Shown: positions 46,201-56,467 of the stretch, piece after piece
How positions within the stretch are numbered: position 1 is the stretch's first letter
How the letters are laid out: every line of letters starts with the position of its first letter
Source of the DNA: Phycomyces blakesleeanus NRRL 1555(-)
Lineage: Eukaryota; Mucoromycota; Mucoromycetes; Mucorales; Phycomycetaceae
Length of the DNA stretch: 64,000 nucleotides
Reading direction: 5' to 3'
NCBI RefSeq assembly: GCF_001638985.1
Contig: NW_017265135.1
Coordinates: 3,123,545-3,187,544, forward strand
Notes under the pieces: generated by a model
Seen by the model: the letters and a program-made list of their open reading frames with translations, nothing else
What the model was told of the DNA's origin: nothing
Databases searched by the model: none
Translations under genes and position numbers: made by a program

Positions 46201-47523
46201 GTGTACGACAATTTGTTCAACGAGCCGAGGTTTATTCTCCCCTGTTTACCGAAGTTGTTTTCAAAGGGAAACCTTACGGACAGCCTGGCAGGACAGCCTA
46301 GACAGCCTAAAAGTATGCGATATCACCCATAATAAGGAGTTTAAGGGCTATACATATTTTTTTGTGTCGGGGTCAGACTTTGCAGCAATCTTACGGTAAC
46401 CACGTTCCTGGTGGGGTACGATATTTCTATCTAACCGGACTAATCAATTCTGGCTACATGTCCGGAGACCGGCGGCTTTATCTAATCCTTTAGGGAAAAA
46501 TAGTGTGTCCTCAAAGAAATACAATATATTCATTGTACGCATTAGCTTTACTACTTTGTCCCTACACTTTGTGTTCATTAATCTCTCGCCAGGCACCTAA
46601 CTTTCATTATTTTAAGAGCCACAGCCTGTATTTGAGCAACTTAATAATAAGATGCTGTATCATACGAAAAACACATTCTGTATATTCAATTAGTAACCCT
46701 AAATATAAACTTGACAACAAAGAAATAACAATTAATCGCAAATACACTATATCGGCAGTCAGTTATGCAAAGGACTATTAGAAATTGTTGACATTAGATT
46801 GTGACGCAATCCTGTTTGATATCTTACTATTTATTAACCTGCTTACGCGTATCATGTCTTTGTCTTTCTTCCACCTACATATTCCCAGAGTTCAACAGCA
46901 CCAGCTGGTAAGTAACCCCCACCCGCCTCTTTTTTTTTTTGAAAAGCACAAAATATATACGAATATTATGTATTCTTAGGAACCAGATAGACTTATTCTG
47001 TGCCGGAAAAAAGGCTACGATTTGTGGTCCGGTAGAATAAAAATGTCACCCCTCACCAAGAAATACCGTCCCCTTAAACTAAGGGTACACGCTGTCCAGG
47101 CTGTCCTGCCAGGCTGTCCGTAAGGTTCCCATTTTCAAATCTCTCCGGTCACGTCCAAAATATCACCCGGAACCAAAACTTGTTGATAGTGAACCTGAAG
47201 ACAATGAATACATACCTAGAGGAGAAGCTACTCAAGAGCAATCAGGTGCGATGGAAGAGGATGAAGAGGATCCTTTTGCAGTATTCTATCAAAAGCAAGC
47301 CGAAGAAGAGGCGGTCAAAGAAGCAGCAGCAGCGTTGGCTTTTGCAGCAAAGAAAAGAGAGGAGACAACTTTGCTGGACCGTGCAAGAGAACAAGAGATG
47401 GAAGAAGCATTATTGGAACGGCAAATGGAAGAAGCACTACTTGAAAGAGAAAGTCAGATTACAGAAGCAGAAGCTGCTTTAGAGGAAATTGAACGGGAAG
47501 AAAGAATAACAACAATAATGTAA
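43243..47523 (+). CDS. TOF1: Tof1/Swi1/Timeless replication fork-protection protein, interrupted by a transposon
   Basis: About eleven exons (43243-43615, 43689-43863, 43928-44057, 44114-44290, 44377-44505, 44577-44687, 44752-44848, 44911-45245, 45328-45572, 45643-45898, 45960 onward) follow the Timeless order: LLSTCTALGGLEEVELPNGE, SVRDQTVIRLVLYFLRNLTA, SHKRVFHTKEAGYANLGELI, FFFTMRWFLEYLCLEQAVFK and KLPVLDLFNRILHDAPVLPK. Tof1 with Csm3 stabilises stalled forks. A further 54-nt intron (45373-45426) is possible. The last exon is split by an 866-bp element at 46266-47131. As it stands, reading continues 11 codons into the element to a TAG at 46299-46301. The remaining 127-residue acidic, coiled-coil C-terminal tail (47140-47523) is still fully open and in frame once the element and one 8-bp duplication are ignored. 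Confidence 0.9.
46258..46265. repeat. 8-bp target-site duplication, left copy
   Basis: TTTTCAAA is repeated exactly at 47132-47139. Keeping a single copy restores the codons TTC AAA TCT CTC of the host gene. Confidence 0.9.
46266..46298 (+). repeat. left terminal inverted repeat
   Basis: It begins GGGAAACCTTACGGACAGCC and contains two GGACAGCC units. It pairs with 47099-47131 apart from two outer positions. Confidence 0.93.
47099..47131 (-). repeat. right terminal inverted repeat
   Basis: Read on the minus strand it begins TGGGAACCTTACGGACAGCC, matching the left end at all but two positions. Confidence 0.93.
47132..47139. repeat. 8-bp target-site duplication, right copy
   Basis: Exact repeat of 46258-46265, directly outside the right inverted repeat. 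Confidence 0.9.
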
Positions 47524-47796
47524 ATAGGAAAGAGTAATACGAAAAAATGGATAGTGAGAGAGAATATGAAGCAGGAAATGTACATAAAAAAAATGCGTAC
47601 AAGGCGTAAAAACAAGGGTGATGCCATATTTGATTTATTTGCAATGAAATCTTTCTCTCTTTCTTTTTTGGAGAGATAGACAAAAGGTATCCCCCTTCCT
47701 GTGTTGGTAGGAAGGACCCTATTTATGGGGGTTGTGGTTGATATGTTTATATGTTTATCTGTGTATATGTTTGTTTTAAAAAGGTAGTGCATATTA

Positions 47797-50621
47797 TTAA
47801 CGATGTCTAGGGCTTATTCTGGAGATGGCAAATACGCCAACAACAACGACACCGAGAAAAACGATGGCGGCGGGTAATAGGAGATCTCTAGGGAATCCGT
47901 CATCATAATGATGGCGTCTGTGTGATCGCTTCTTTGAGCTCTTGCGTATATACTCTTCTTCTGTTTCTTCCTCTTCTGCTGTATCCTCTTCGCCGTCATC
48001 GTTATTGTCTATTAGTTCTGCTTCTTCCGCCTCTAATTCTTCTACTAGTGCTTCCATTTCCATATGACTAGTCCCGACGACGCTCTTTGAACGAACGTCG
48101 AGCTCTGAAATATTGGGCACGGCAATTGATTCTATCATTGCATCGTGTATGAACAGCTTGACACGACTCTGGCCAACTTTACGAGCAAGCATGACAGCGT
48201 CCTGGACGTCAGCATCTGAGGACATTAATACTTCGTCATTCTCATCATCCATATATGAAATACTGAGCCATTCGGCAGAAGGATCTGCTGCGCCTTCACC
48301 TGCACGCTTTCCTGTGAGAGTGAGATGTTCGGTTGCGACTTTTTGAAGAACAGAATCGAATAGTTGTGAGTAACTGTCCAATGGTGCGACAAAGCGGTGG
48401 GTGCGTCCACTCAATGATGTGAACTTGAAAGAAAATGTGCCGTCGTCACGACCATGAGTGCGTATATTGCGAGAAGATATGGTGGATAAAGCATCGTCAT
48501 TAGTAGCAACCATGCTTGCACTTTCATTAGGAAGGATTTCTGCGTATCCTTGGAGATGAGTATATGATAATGATGGTTCGGGAGATATGGCATGCATAGC
48601 TGGGTGCATGTTAGTGGAAGGATGGTGAGATAGCATGGGATCCGATAATTGCGATTCTGTTTCTGTGTGATCGGTCGATCCAAAGCTGTCCCAGAAGCGA
48701 GACCACATTGGCCCTGATAAAATAAAATATGTACATGTGGATGTATACGTATACGTATATATATACATTTATATGTTTGTGTTTGTTTTTGTTTGTATGC
48801 GCATAAGTATATGCAATTCTTTTTTCTTTTTATGATATACATTCTATAGGCGTCTGTATTACCTTCGCCATCGTTGCCTTGAATACTATTCATCTATATT
48901 TTACATACACACATACACACATACGTTATATGCAAAAAGAAAAGATATTCGATTACCGGTTAATTTTCTCTATTTAAAATCCTTGGCATGCCTTACCTGT
49001 TCCAGAGTAGCATAGGTCAGTTTTAACACATCTACCATGCCCACAATAATATGCCCATCCATGACCGGCAAGTTTAAATAATGGCCATCTTAAAACACAG
49101 GAAAAATTCTTAGTGAGTTAAATTAAGAGCGAAATAATAACAATTCTCATTTTCTTTAAGGTTATTTATTACCATTCATTTTTCTCAGGGCATCCATGAT
49201 AGATGTTTGTGGTGAAGCAGTGTCTGGGTTTGGCGTCATTACACGCACAACACTACACTTTTCAGGGTGCAAGCCAGCTGCAACCACACGCAATACGATA
49301 TCTTTGCTAAGTGTTTACAAGTTAATAATAAGAATAGTAAGTATAGCTCATTTTCTAGTTATTCTCCTTTTGTTATTCTGATTTTACACCTACTACCTAC
49401 GTGGTAAAAATTCCTGCTAGACCTTCTCGGTTGGTCACAAGAACAGCTGTAGTGTGAAGCTCTCTCATCATCTTGGCAATCTCTCTAACATTGACTTTCA
49501 CATCGACTTCAGGGGGAGGAGACCCATCAAGGACGGAGTGGAGATCAGGACAGGACATGCGGTCACGGAGTGCTTCCATGTATTGCACGAGTTGAATCGG
49601 ACTGCTGGACCATTCACGTTCCACACCTTCTAAAGCATCGTATAGTTTGCGTGACGATCCGTACGCACGCTCCATCTTATCTAATGCTTCATAAAGGCAT
49701 TTGGTGATATCCAACAGCCCGAAAATATCGCCTTCTTCATTACACACAGGCTATTGATATTTTAGTACATCTCACTACTTTGTGTATGCGTGTGTGTGTA
49801 TATATGTTTTTCCCCTTACCAAATGACGGAATCCTCGGGTTACCATTAAATTAAGTGCGTCTGTAGCAGAAGTATCCGAGGTAACGCACATGGGTCCTCT
49901 TGTCATTATGGTAGCAACAGTGGTGTGACTAAAAAGGAATATAAAAAATCCAAGAAATAACACCATATATCAAATGGATCCCCCACTCCACTCGTCAGTC
50001 AGGGTGCCTCCTCTCCTTACAAAGAATGTTGTGTACCTTGCATCTAATTCTTCTGCGACAACTCTATAAGCAATATCTTTGGCCTGTATGGTAGAATATA
50101 ATAAATAAAACTTTTGCTACAAGGTACTCTCCAAGATATATATATATATATATATATATATAAGAGAGAGAGAGTGTGTGTGTGTGTATGTGTGTTTAGT
50201 TTTCTTACAGTGAAAATACCACTCAGGTGGTCATCCTCATCTACAACAAGTACGCAATCGCATCGCTTGGCCGCCAACAGTTGTGCAGCTTCCATTACCA
50301 ACATATTCTCTTTTACTGTCAGTGCCTGAGCAGGTCTTAGGGCTGAAACTGTGCCGGCTACCCGTTGTGCATGCTTCCTCAGTGAACGGCTACCTCCACG
50401 TTTCTTAGAAAGTTCATTTTCAAGTTTTTTACGAAGAGCCTAAGAAAAAAAAAAAGATGAGGATCTCTTCTGCGCTGAATTTGCATCGTAATTGTCGATG
50501 GTGGGGACCTTGCCTCATCTCTCTTGCTTTGGCGTTGTCTACTACCAGCACCGATTGCTTCGAGTGGTTCGGAGCGGCTGCCGGCTACTGATGGTATTCT
50601 TGTGCTTTGTCGTTTGGACAT
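47797..50621 (-). CDS. CBS-domain (x4) plus PB1-domain protein with C-terminal membrane anchor
   Basis: About nine exons join on the minus strand from ATG 50621 (MSKRQSTRIPSVAGSRSEPL) to a stop at 47797, roughly 640 residues. A basic Ser-rich N terminus is followed by four CBS motifs: QALTVKENMLVMEAAQLLAA with LSGIFTAKDIAYRVV, IMTRGPMCVTSDTSATDALN with GDIFGLLDITKCLYEA, then AVLVTNREGLAGIFTSKDIV, and VRVMTPNPDTASPQTSIMDA with GMVDVLKLTYATLEQ. A PB1 domain follows (FSFKFTSLSGRTHRFVAP, then SISYMDDENDEVLMSSDADV). After an acidic linker there is one TM helix (LLLPAAIVFLGVVVVGVFAI) and a short basic end. CBS pairs bind adenosyl ligands and PB1 mediates dimerisation; the partner is unknown. CBSCBSPB-type proteins occur in fungi and plants. 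Confidence 0.88.
50139..50190. repeat. (TA)n-(GA)n-(TG)n compound microsatellite
   Basis: Located in an intron of the CBS-PB1 gene. TA, GA and TG dinucleotide blocks follow directly after one another. Confidence 0.9.
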
Positions 50622-50769
50622 TGGATGAAGAAGAGAAAACGTGGGGTTTCAAGGCCAGTCCAAGGCCAGCTAGGGTCGGTGATCTATATAAAATAAAATA
50701 TATAAAAAAAGAGAGGTACCTCCGTCATAGCTGTGGCTTACACAAAGGGAGCTTACTACGGATAATCTA

Positions 50770-52500
50770 GCACGACGGCCTAAACCTCGGAGGTAAAACA
50801 GTTCCAGGAGAATGGGGAAGGGAATGTGGTGGCTGTCTACGTATTTAATTTGTTGGGTTCTTATAATGATACTCTGGTAAGCTTTATTAATATGTTTTAA
50901 AGGTGGTGTGGGTACCTTGGAATTAGGGATGTGTTGTCAGTGGCACAAAGATATGCTATATATATATATCAATGCACTTGTATCTGTAACCTAATAAAGT
51001 GCTTCCACTTAAATTTTTGTGTTGTTTGTATCATATAAACTTATAACTCCCATATTTCCCTTTTCGCACAAACCCGTACCTTGTTTTTCGTTTTTTTTAT
51101 GGTTGGGTGGTTAAATAGCTTGTTGACGAAGGTGTGTCTGTGTGTGTGTGTGTGTGTGTTTTGAAAAATATTAAGATATATAAACTTGAGCTCTTTACTA
51201 GATTATCACAAAAGGGTAGCATTTATTTTTATTTTATTATACTTTATAAAAAGTAGCTCAAATTTGGATCTTCTACGTAGAAAAGAAAAAGTGTGCCAGC
51301 GAGATTCATTGTTTACGCATTACCCTGTGAAAATCATTTCCTCACTATTTTTTCGTAACTTGGGTATGTGCAGGTTATATACATCTACTATATGTATGTA
51401 TGTATATACATGTCTAATAATCTCAGGGGTTAAATTCCAATATCTATATATCTAATCGCTGATAACGCTTCGTTATTATGTATAATAGATAGTATATAGT
51501 CTATTTGAAATTTAGATTATAGAACCTACAGCTGTAGGAAAGGGTAAGGGGTATAGATTTAAGCGTGTACGCTTTTATTTAGCTAATAACATATCAGCTT
51601 TTAATCTATTAGTTTTACTTTTTAGCAAATACAATTTATGGGATTTTGGATCATTTTAAATTCTAGCCAATGCATATTCTTAAAAATGGTTAATTTAAGC
51701 ATTTTTTCATGTATCTCTTGCAACTTTTATATTGGCTCAAAATATCCAAGTTTATTATAGTGAAATTGCTTTATCTATTACTTTATTATTGATCAAGGCA
51801 GTAGAAGAGTGATAGAAGAAGTACGCAAAGGACAATGGATAATCCTAGAGGGACGACGTTTCGATTTTACCAGACCACCTAAATGTGACTTGTTATGCAA
51901 AGTCCAATAATTATATCTGGTCCCTAACGATCCGTAATAATTATAATAAAGTTCATTTAATAGATAGTGTATGAGCTTGTAGCAATTTTTTCGATGTTGA
52001 TAAAAAAAAACTTTTCGTTCAATAATATAGTTTTTGAAATTTAAAGCTATACGAAAAATTATGTTGCCTATCCCTATGATACTGCATAATATTGTTGATT
52101 TGGAAAATATCATTCCGATTTCTTTTTCCATAATACATATCCTTAAGAAAATTGATTATCAATTTAATTATTAAATCAGCCATTAATCTTATTCTTGATA
52201 AAATCGTTAATGAACCAAGTTAAGGCTGTTCAATAGAATATATTTGAACCTTTTCTTCTCTATAGTGCTATTCAATAATATCTTTCAAATAAAAGAATTT
52301 TTAATTTGTTTTAAACCTTTTTTTTAGCTGTCCAGATAGACATTATGTATACTCCAAATGTGGAAATGCCTCTCTTTTTTTTCACTCCCCTCGCTGGGGG
52401 GTATCGGAATCTCAATCCACGATAAAAACAAGCGACATGGTCCTTAGTGGCTTGTGTGCCTTTCAAAAAGAAAGGTTGGCCCAGCTGGAAACATCGCTCT
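50770..52500. other. gene-free region with (GT)n tract and dispersed repeat
   Basis: No host gene is supported. It holds a TG dinucleotide run at about 51131-51160, AT-rich DNA and a dispersed repeat copy (51610-51830). An open frame of 112 codons on the minus strand (51793-52131) lies beside the repeat. It has no recognised motif and may be a transposon remnant. Confidence 0.5.
51610..51830. repeat. dispersed repeat, copy B
   Basis: Diverged copy of 7466-7690 in the same orientation. Shared blocks are TAGTTTTACTTTTT, TTTATGGGATTTT, TTATTGATCAA and GAAGAAGTA in the same order. Confidence 0.55.
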
Positions 52501-52510
52501 ACCAAACACC

Positions 52511-53161
52511 ATGTTGCCTGTCTGCAGACGTTCATTTGTCCAGGCCTGTTCTATCAGACCTGCATTTACAGTCCAGAGACGATGGGAGTCGACCGGTTCT
52601 GTCGTTCCTCCAGTTGATACCGAACCTGCACCGACTGTTCAGTTGGAGGGTATTCTCAATATCTTGGAACGTTCAGCAATGGGAACCAAAAATACCACAG
52701 ACAGCATTTCCAATGCGCTCAAAGAATCAGCCAATGTGAATGAAAGCAAGTCTTTAGGTAGCACTTTTGACATCAACTTCATTACAAAGTCCCTGTCAAG
52801 CATCTCAGAGTCACCCTACCAACTCCACATCAACGCCACCTTCAACAACACTATCCTGACCCTCACACGCCCCAACGGTTCTCCCCTCGTAAACACATCA
52901 GGCGGAACTGCAGGATTCAAAAAGGCTCAACGCAGTGGCTATGAAGCTGCTCACCAGGCTGCTCTCCAATTGCTTGACAAAGTCCAAGCAAAGAACCTCA
53001 ATGTAACTAATATCCACATTGTCCTCAAGGGTTTTGGCCCTGGACGTGATGCTGCTTACAAGGCACTCGTTACAGGTGTTCAGTGGAATGTTCGACGCAT
53101 CACAGACGCAACTCCTGTTCCATTCGGTGGTTGCAGACCCAAGAAAGCCAGACGTCTCTAG
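52511..53161 (+). CDS. mitochondrial small-subunit ribosomal protein S11 (uS11m)
   Basis: Single exon of 216 residues from the ATG at 52511. An N-terminal Arg/Ser/Ala-rich segment (MLPVCRRSFVQACSIRPAFT) ends with a plausible presequence site before WESTGS. The conserved uS11 core starts near residue 115: YQLHINATFNNTILTLTRPN, TSGGTAGFKKAQRSGYEAAH and NIHIVLKGFGPGRDAAYKAL, with the terminal VPFGGCRPKKARRL. In yeast the counterpart is Mrps18. uS11 sits on the platform near the mRNA exit. In-frame codons upstream lack an ATG. It is convergent with SF3A2. Confidence 0.95.
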   Translation: MLPVCRRSFVQACSIRPAFTVQRRWESTGSVVPPVDTEPAPTVQLEGILNILERSAMGTKNTTDSISNALKESANVNESKSLGSTFDINFITKSLSSISESPYQLHINATFNNTILTLTRPNGSPLVNTSGGTAGFKKAQRSGYEAAHQAALQLLDKVQAKNLNVTNIHIVLKGFGPGRDAAYKALVTGVQWNVRRITDATPVPFGGCRPKKARRL

Positions 53162-53513
53162 ACTTTTGGCTGTGCGTGTAGAATGAATAAATGTTTAGAA
53201 AGAAGCTGGTTTTTTCTGTGTGTGTCCCTCTGTTTGTGTCTATATATACATATATACATATACACATATACACACATATATATGCTTTATTTGATCGGAG
53301 GAAAATGTACAGTCAGTTTAATGGCATTTCATGTAAAAAAAAATGATAAAAATAAAAGAAAAATTAAAAGAATAAGTGGAAGTAGAAGAGAAAGGATGTG
53401 TCTGTCTGTGTCGTGTGTGTATTTGGATGAGTTTGCTTTTCTTTTTGTTCTCTCTTTCTTTTTGCTTTACTGCTTCGTTTTCTTTTGGAAAAAGCGGTGC
53501 TTTGGATTTGAGA

Positions 53514-54224
53514 TTAAGGAGGTGCCGTCCCGGGTGCAGCCATGCCTTCGAACAACACAGGCGCCTTTTCACTCTTATAGAAGCATTGCAGAGAAAACTG
53601 CTTTGCATCATGATCCCAATGTGTCCAAAACTTTCCTGGCGCACGATCAATCTCTTTACTTTGAACCTTGAAAGCAATAGTCTCGTATGGTTCTGCGGCG
53701 ATCAACAGATACTGATAGGCTTTGTTGGGTGCCTCGACTTTCTGTTCGTATGCTGCCATGAATCTGTGACGAGGAATAACTCCAGTAGCAATCTGGGGAT
53801 ATTGAACTTGGAAAAGCAAGCCTAGCTGACGCGTTACTGGATCACGCACCTTGGTTACGCGATAACCAGGTCGTCCAATCTTGATGATGTTGCGATTTGG
53901 GACAACCAAGGGCTTGGCTGGTCCAATTGCAGGCTGTGCAATTGCAGAATCACGAGCTTCTTTTGATGCACGTCTGGCAAGATTAGTCTGATGCTTCTTT
54001 CCCTGTGTGTGTGCGAGATAGGATCCTTCGCTAGTGTGTAGGGTCAGACAGAGCTTGCACTCATATGAGCCTAGATGGTTTTTCATAAAGTAGGGATCCT
54101 TGGAGATGTCGATTGTCTCCAGCGCAAGTTTGCGCAGACGTTCTCTTCTGTCGACATTCGACTCTGACCAACTCGCTACACCACCACTTCTGCTTTTACT
54201 GCCCACTCGGTTTTGGAAATCCAT
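53514..54224 (-). CDS. SF3A2: splicing factor 3A subunit 2 (SF3A2/Prp11)
   Basis: Single exon, 236 residues from ATG 54224. It opens MDFQNRVGSKSRSGGVASWS, the near-invariant N terminus of SF3A2. The matrin-type U1-like zinc finger spans about 53-80 (SYECKLCLTLHTSEGSYLAH and then GKKH). Downstream blocks are NIIKIGRPGYRVTKVRDP, FQVQYPQI and AYQYLLIAAEPYETIAFKVQ, then GKFWTHWD. It stops after APGTAPP, without the long Pro-rich tail of animals, like yeast and other fungal forms. SF3A binds the U2 snRNP at the branch site. Confidence 0.96.
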   Translation of the reverse strand: MDFQNRVGSKSRSGGVASWSESNVDRRERLRKLALETIDISKDPYFMKNHLGSYECKLCLTLHTSEGSYLAHTQGKKHQTNLARRASKEARDSAIAQPAIGPAKPLVVPNRNIIKIGRPGYRVTKVRDPVTRQLGLLFQVQYPQIATGVIPRHRFMAAYEQKVEAPNKAYQYLLIAAEPYETIAFKVQSKEIDRAPGKFWTHWDHDAKQFSLQCFYKSEKAPVLFEGMAAPGTAPP

Positions 54225-54359
54225 GATGAGAAAGCTCACAAAGAAGAAAAATAATGGAAATGTTGCAGTTGGTTGGGTGTGACTTGTTTTAAGTATGGCG
54301 GGGTAAATGATTCTCAAATACACACACCCACACAACAGACACAGACATAAATTAACGTA

Positions 54360-54360
54360 T

Positions 54361-54392
<32 letters not shown>
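54360..54392. repeat. (TA)n microsatellite
   Basis: TA dinucleotide run in the short spacer between the 3' end of the CENP-P-like gene and the 5' end of SF3A2. Confidence 0.9.
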
Positions 54393-54536
54393 GTTGCCTT
54401 TCTTTTTTTTTCTAAGAAATTTTTTGAAGCTTTAGACTAAAACCAATTATGACAAGTAAATTTGTCTTTTGTTGTTGTTGCTATTATTGTCAGAAAGATG
54501 TGTAAAAACAAAATGATTTATATTGGAGATAAAGAA

Positions 54537-56467
54537 TTATCTTGTAGAAGTAATATTTATTCCAGGCACATCAAAGACAACTTCTAACATCACCTCTGTT
54601 GCTACCATCATACCATTTGTCTCTACTAGTCGAGCAAAATGTAAAGGCATATCCTTTAAAATATCAATTCTATCTTTTTCCTCCCCTTTTTTTGTAAAGA
54701 ATAATAATTATAATACAACACCAGTGGTATATATATATATATCAAAGAGAAAATAAGGTCAAGGTTTATAATTTGAATATATATATATATCTTGGACTTA
54801 CACGCTTTAGAAGGATCCATTTCAAGACTGATGTCAGGTACAACCAATTCACATACATTGACTCCAAGATCATTACGGTTAGACTCCTTGGCCAAAAGTT
54901 TCCATGAAAAAATTAGCTCTGGATCATCGTCTCTAGAATAATAACAGCAACATCAGAAATAGCAATAGCAATATCAACAATAAAATTAAATAGTGAGCTG
55001 AATGAAAAGAACCCCCAAAGAAAAAAAGGAGGGAACCAAAAGGTTCAAATGTTATTACCTTGGTCCAAGGAACTTTAGCTGATCAACACCAAGTTCTTCG
55101 AGTGTAATAGGACCATTAGTGATTCTCTCCTTGAGTTTATCAAAGAACTTTGATCTCTCGTTTTCTAATTCTCCATAGTGTACCAGCAATCGGAAAAAGG
55201 AGAGAACGTCACCTTCATCCTTAATTCTAAACTCCAAAAAAGAATTATATAAATGTAATATGATTTACATGTCTATAAAAATCTACACAAACATAGACAC
55301 ATGCATATACATATATATATATGTGTGTATGCGTGTGCTTCATTTCAAACATACTGTTGAAGTATACTGCCAATATTAACTTGTGTCTCGATTGCCAAGT
55401 CAAATGAAAAATTGTCCACTACTAAATCTGGCTCATACACATCAAATGATACATTGAACCATTGGTCGTAGGTCGTTCCCTTTAATTTACACTGCCGTAT
55501 CTCTCCTAAACCAGTTTTATTATTTTGATTATAGTTATATGTATATGTATAGGTATAATTGTAACTGTAATTGTAATTGTAATTGCAATTATGATTTGAT
55601 AATAAAGTATTATATATCTAATGATTTTTGCTTCATTATTACCTGAGCCATCTGGATTAGAAATGAGATAATTGTTGGTTTCTTTGAAATGGAGATGAGT
55701 AAATTCACCCTGCTTTTGAACCTGTTGTGAATTTAAAACGATAATTCTTGTCAACATAAACTACTGCCAATGTATTCGTTTATTCACCTCTGGATCTTGC
55801 AGTGCCTTTTCACGTAATTCTGCGTGTGGAGACACAAAGTCGCTTCCGGACATATCTCCGGGATTGGTCGGTAAAGGCGCACCACCTATGTAAAGCATAT
55901 ATTCACTGCGCATAAAGTAGTAATAATAATATTATTATTATGATTAATAGTCGAGTTCTTGAATATGTTTATAGAAAATGCTTAATTCACAAACATATAT
56001 ATATATATATATATATATATGCTTAATTATCGTACAAGACAACATCTTCATCTATTGGTTCTTCAATCTCTTCTTCTACAGCCTTTGCTCGCTCTTCTGG
56101 AGTCATTTTTGACAATGAGGCTTCTTTAATGCGTCGCGCTTTTTGTTGTTCCAATTCTTTCTCAAGAATATCATTTTTGTCATTAATGCGTCTCAATTGA
56201 ATCTTTAGTTCAGCCTTTTCTGCTTCCAAAGGATTGGCATTCTCTGGCCAAGTTTTTGAATAGAAATGAGCCTAATTATCGTTTATGTCAGAATGAAAAG
56301 AACGAGAAGCTGCTTTTGTTTTTGTTTTAAATTGAAAATCGTACAATATCATCTTGGATTTGTTCCTCAGTGGCAACTTGCTGTGCTTCTAATAATCTTT
56401 GTTGAAATCTTGCATTTGAGGTTCTGAAATCAAAGATTGGTTCTTCTGGATCACTTGATAAAGGCAT
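54537..56467 (-). CDS. CENPP: CENP-P/Ctf19-like inner-kinetochore protein
   Basis: About eight exons join from ATG 56467 (MPLSSDPEEPIFDFRTSNAR). They give a coiled N-terminal region (KAELKIQLRRINDKNDILEK), then VFEYMLYIGGAPLPTNPG and NFSFDLAIETQVNIGSIL. The C-terminal part follows the CENP-P order: DVLSFFRLLVHYGELENERS, FFDKLKERI, DPELIFSWKLLA, VVPDISLEMDPSKAIDIL and MPLHFARLVETNGMMVATEV. CENP-P pairs with CENP-O in the CCAN; the yeast equivalent is Ctf19 of the COMA complex. The last intron (donor GTGTAAGT, acceptor GATAG) is set by this match. AT dinucleotide tracts fill several introns. The match was made from memory, so the assignment is likely but not certain. Confidence 0.65.

Larger units (their letters stand above)
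46266..47131. mobile_element. 866-bp non-autonomous DNA transposon (hAT-like by its 8-bp duplication)
   Basis: It is bounded by 33-bp terminal inverted repeats (46266-46298 and 47099-47131) that differ at only two positions near the outer tip. It is flanked by a perfect 8-bp direct repeat TTTTCAAA (46258-46265 and 47132-47139). The termini are built of GGACAGCC-type subrepeats. No transposase-like frame is present; the longest internal frames are AT-rich and featureless. An 8-bp target duplication is typical of hAT elements, also of some other superfamilies, so the superfamily is inference. It lies in the last exon of TOF1. Subterminal inverted blocks (around 46390-46440 and 47025-47065) pair imperfectly. 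Confidence 0.92.

Noticed and set aside
46503..46781. 92-codon frame within the TOF1 insertion considered as a transposase
   Set aside because: Too short, no DDE, RNase H-like or zinc-finger motif; the element appears non-autonomous.
54645..54660. ATATCCTTT resembling a U12 donor on the plus strand
   Set aside because: It lies on the strand opposite to the CENP-P-like gene, inside its last exon.
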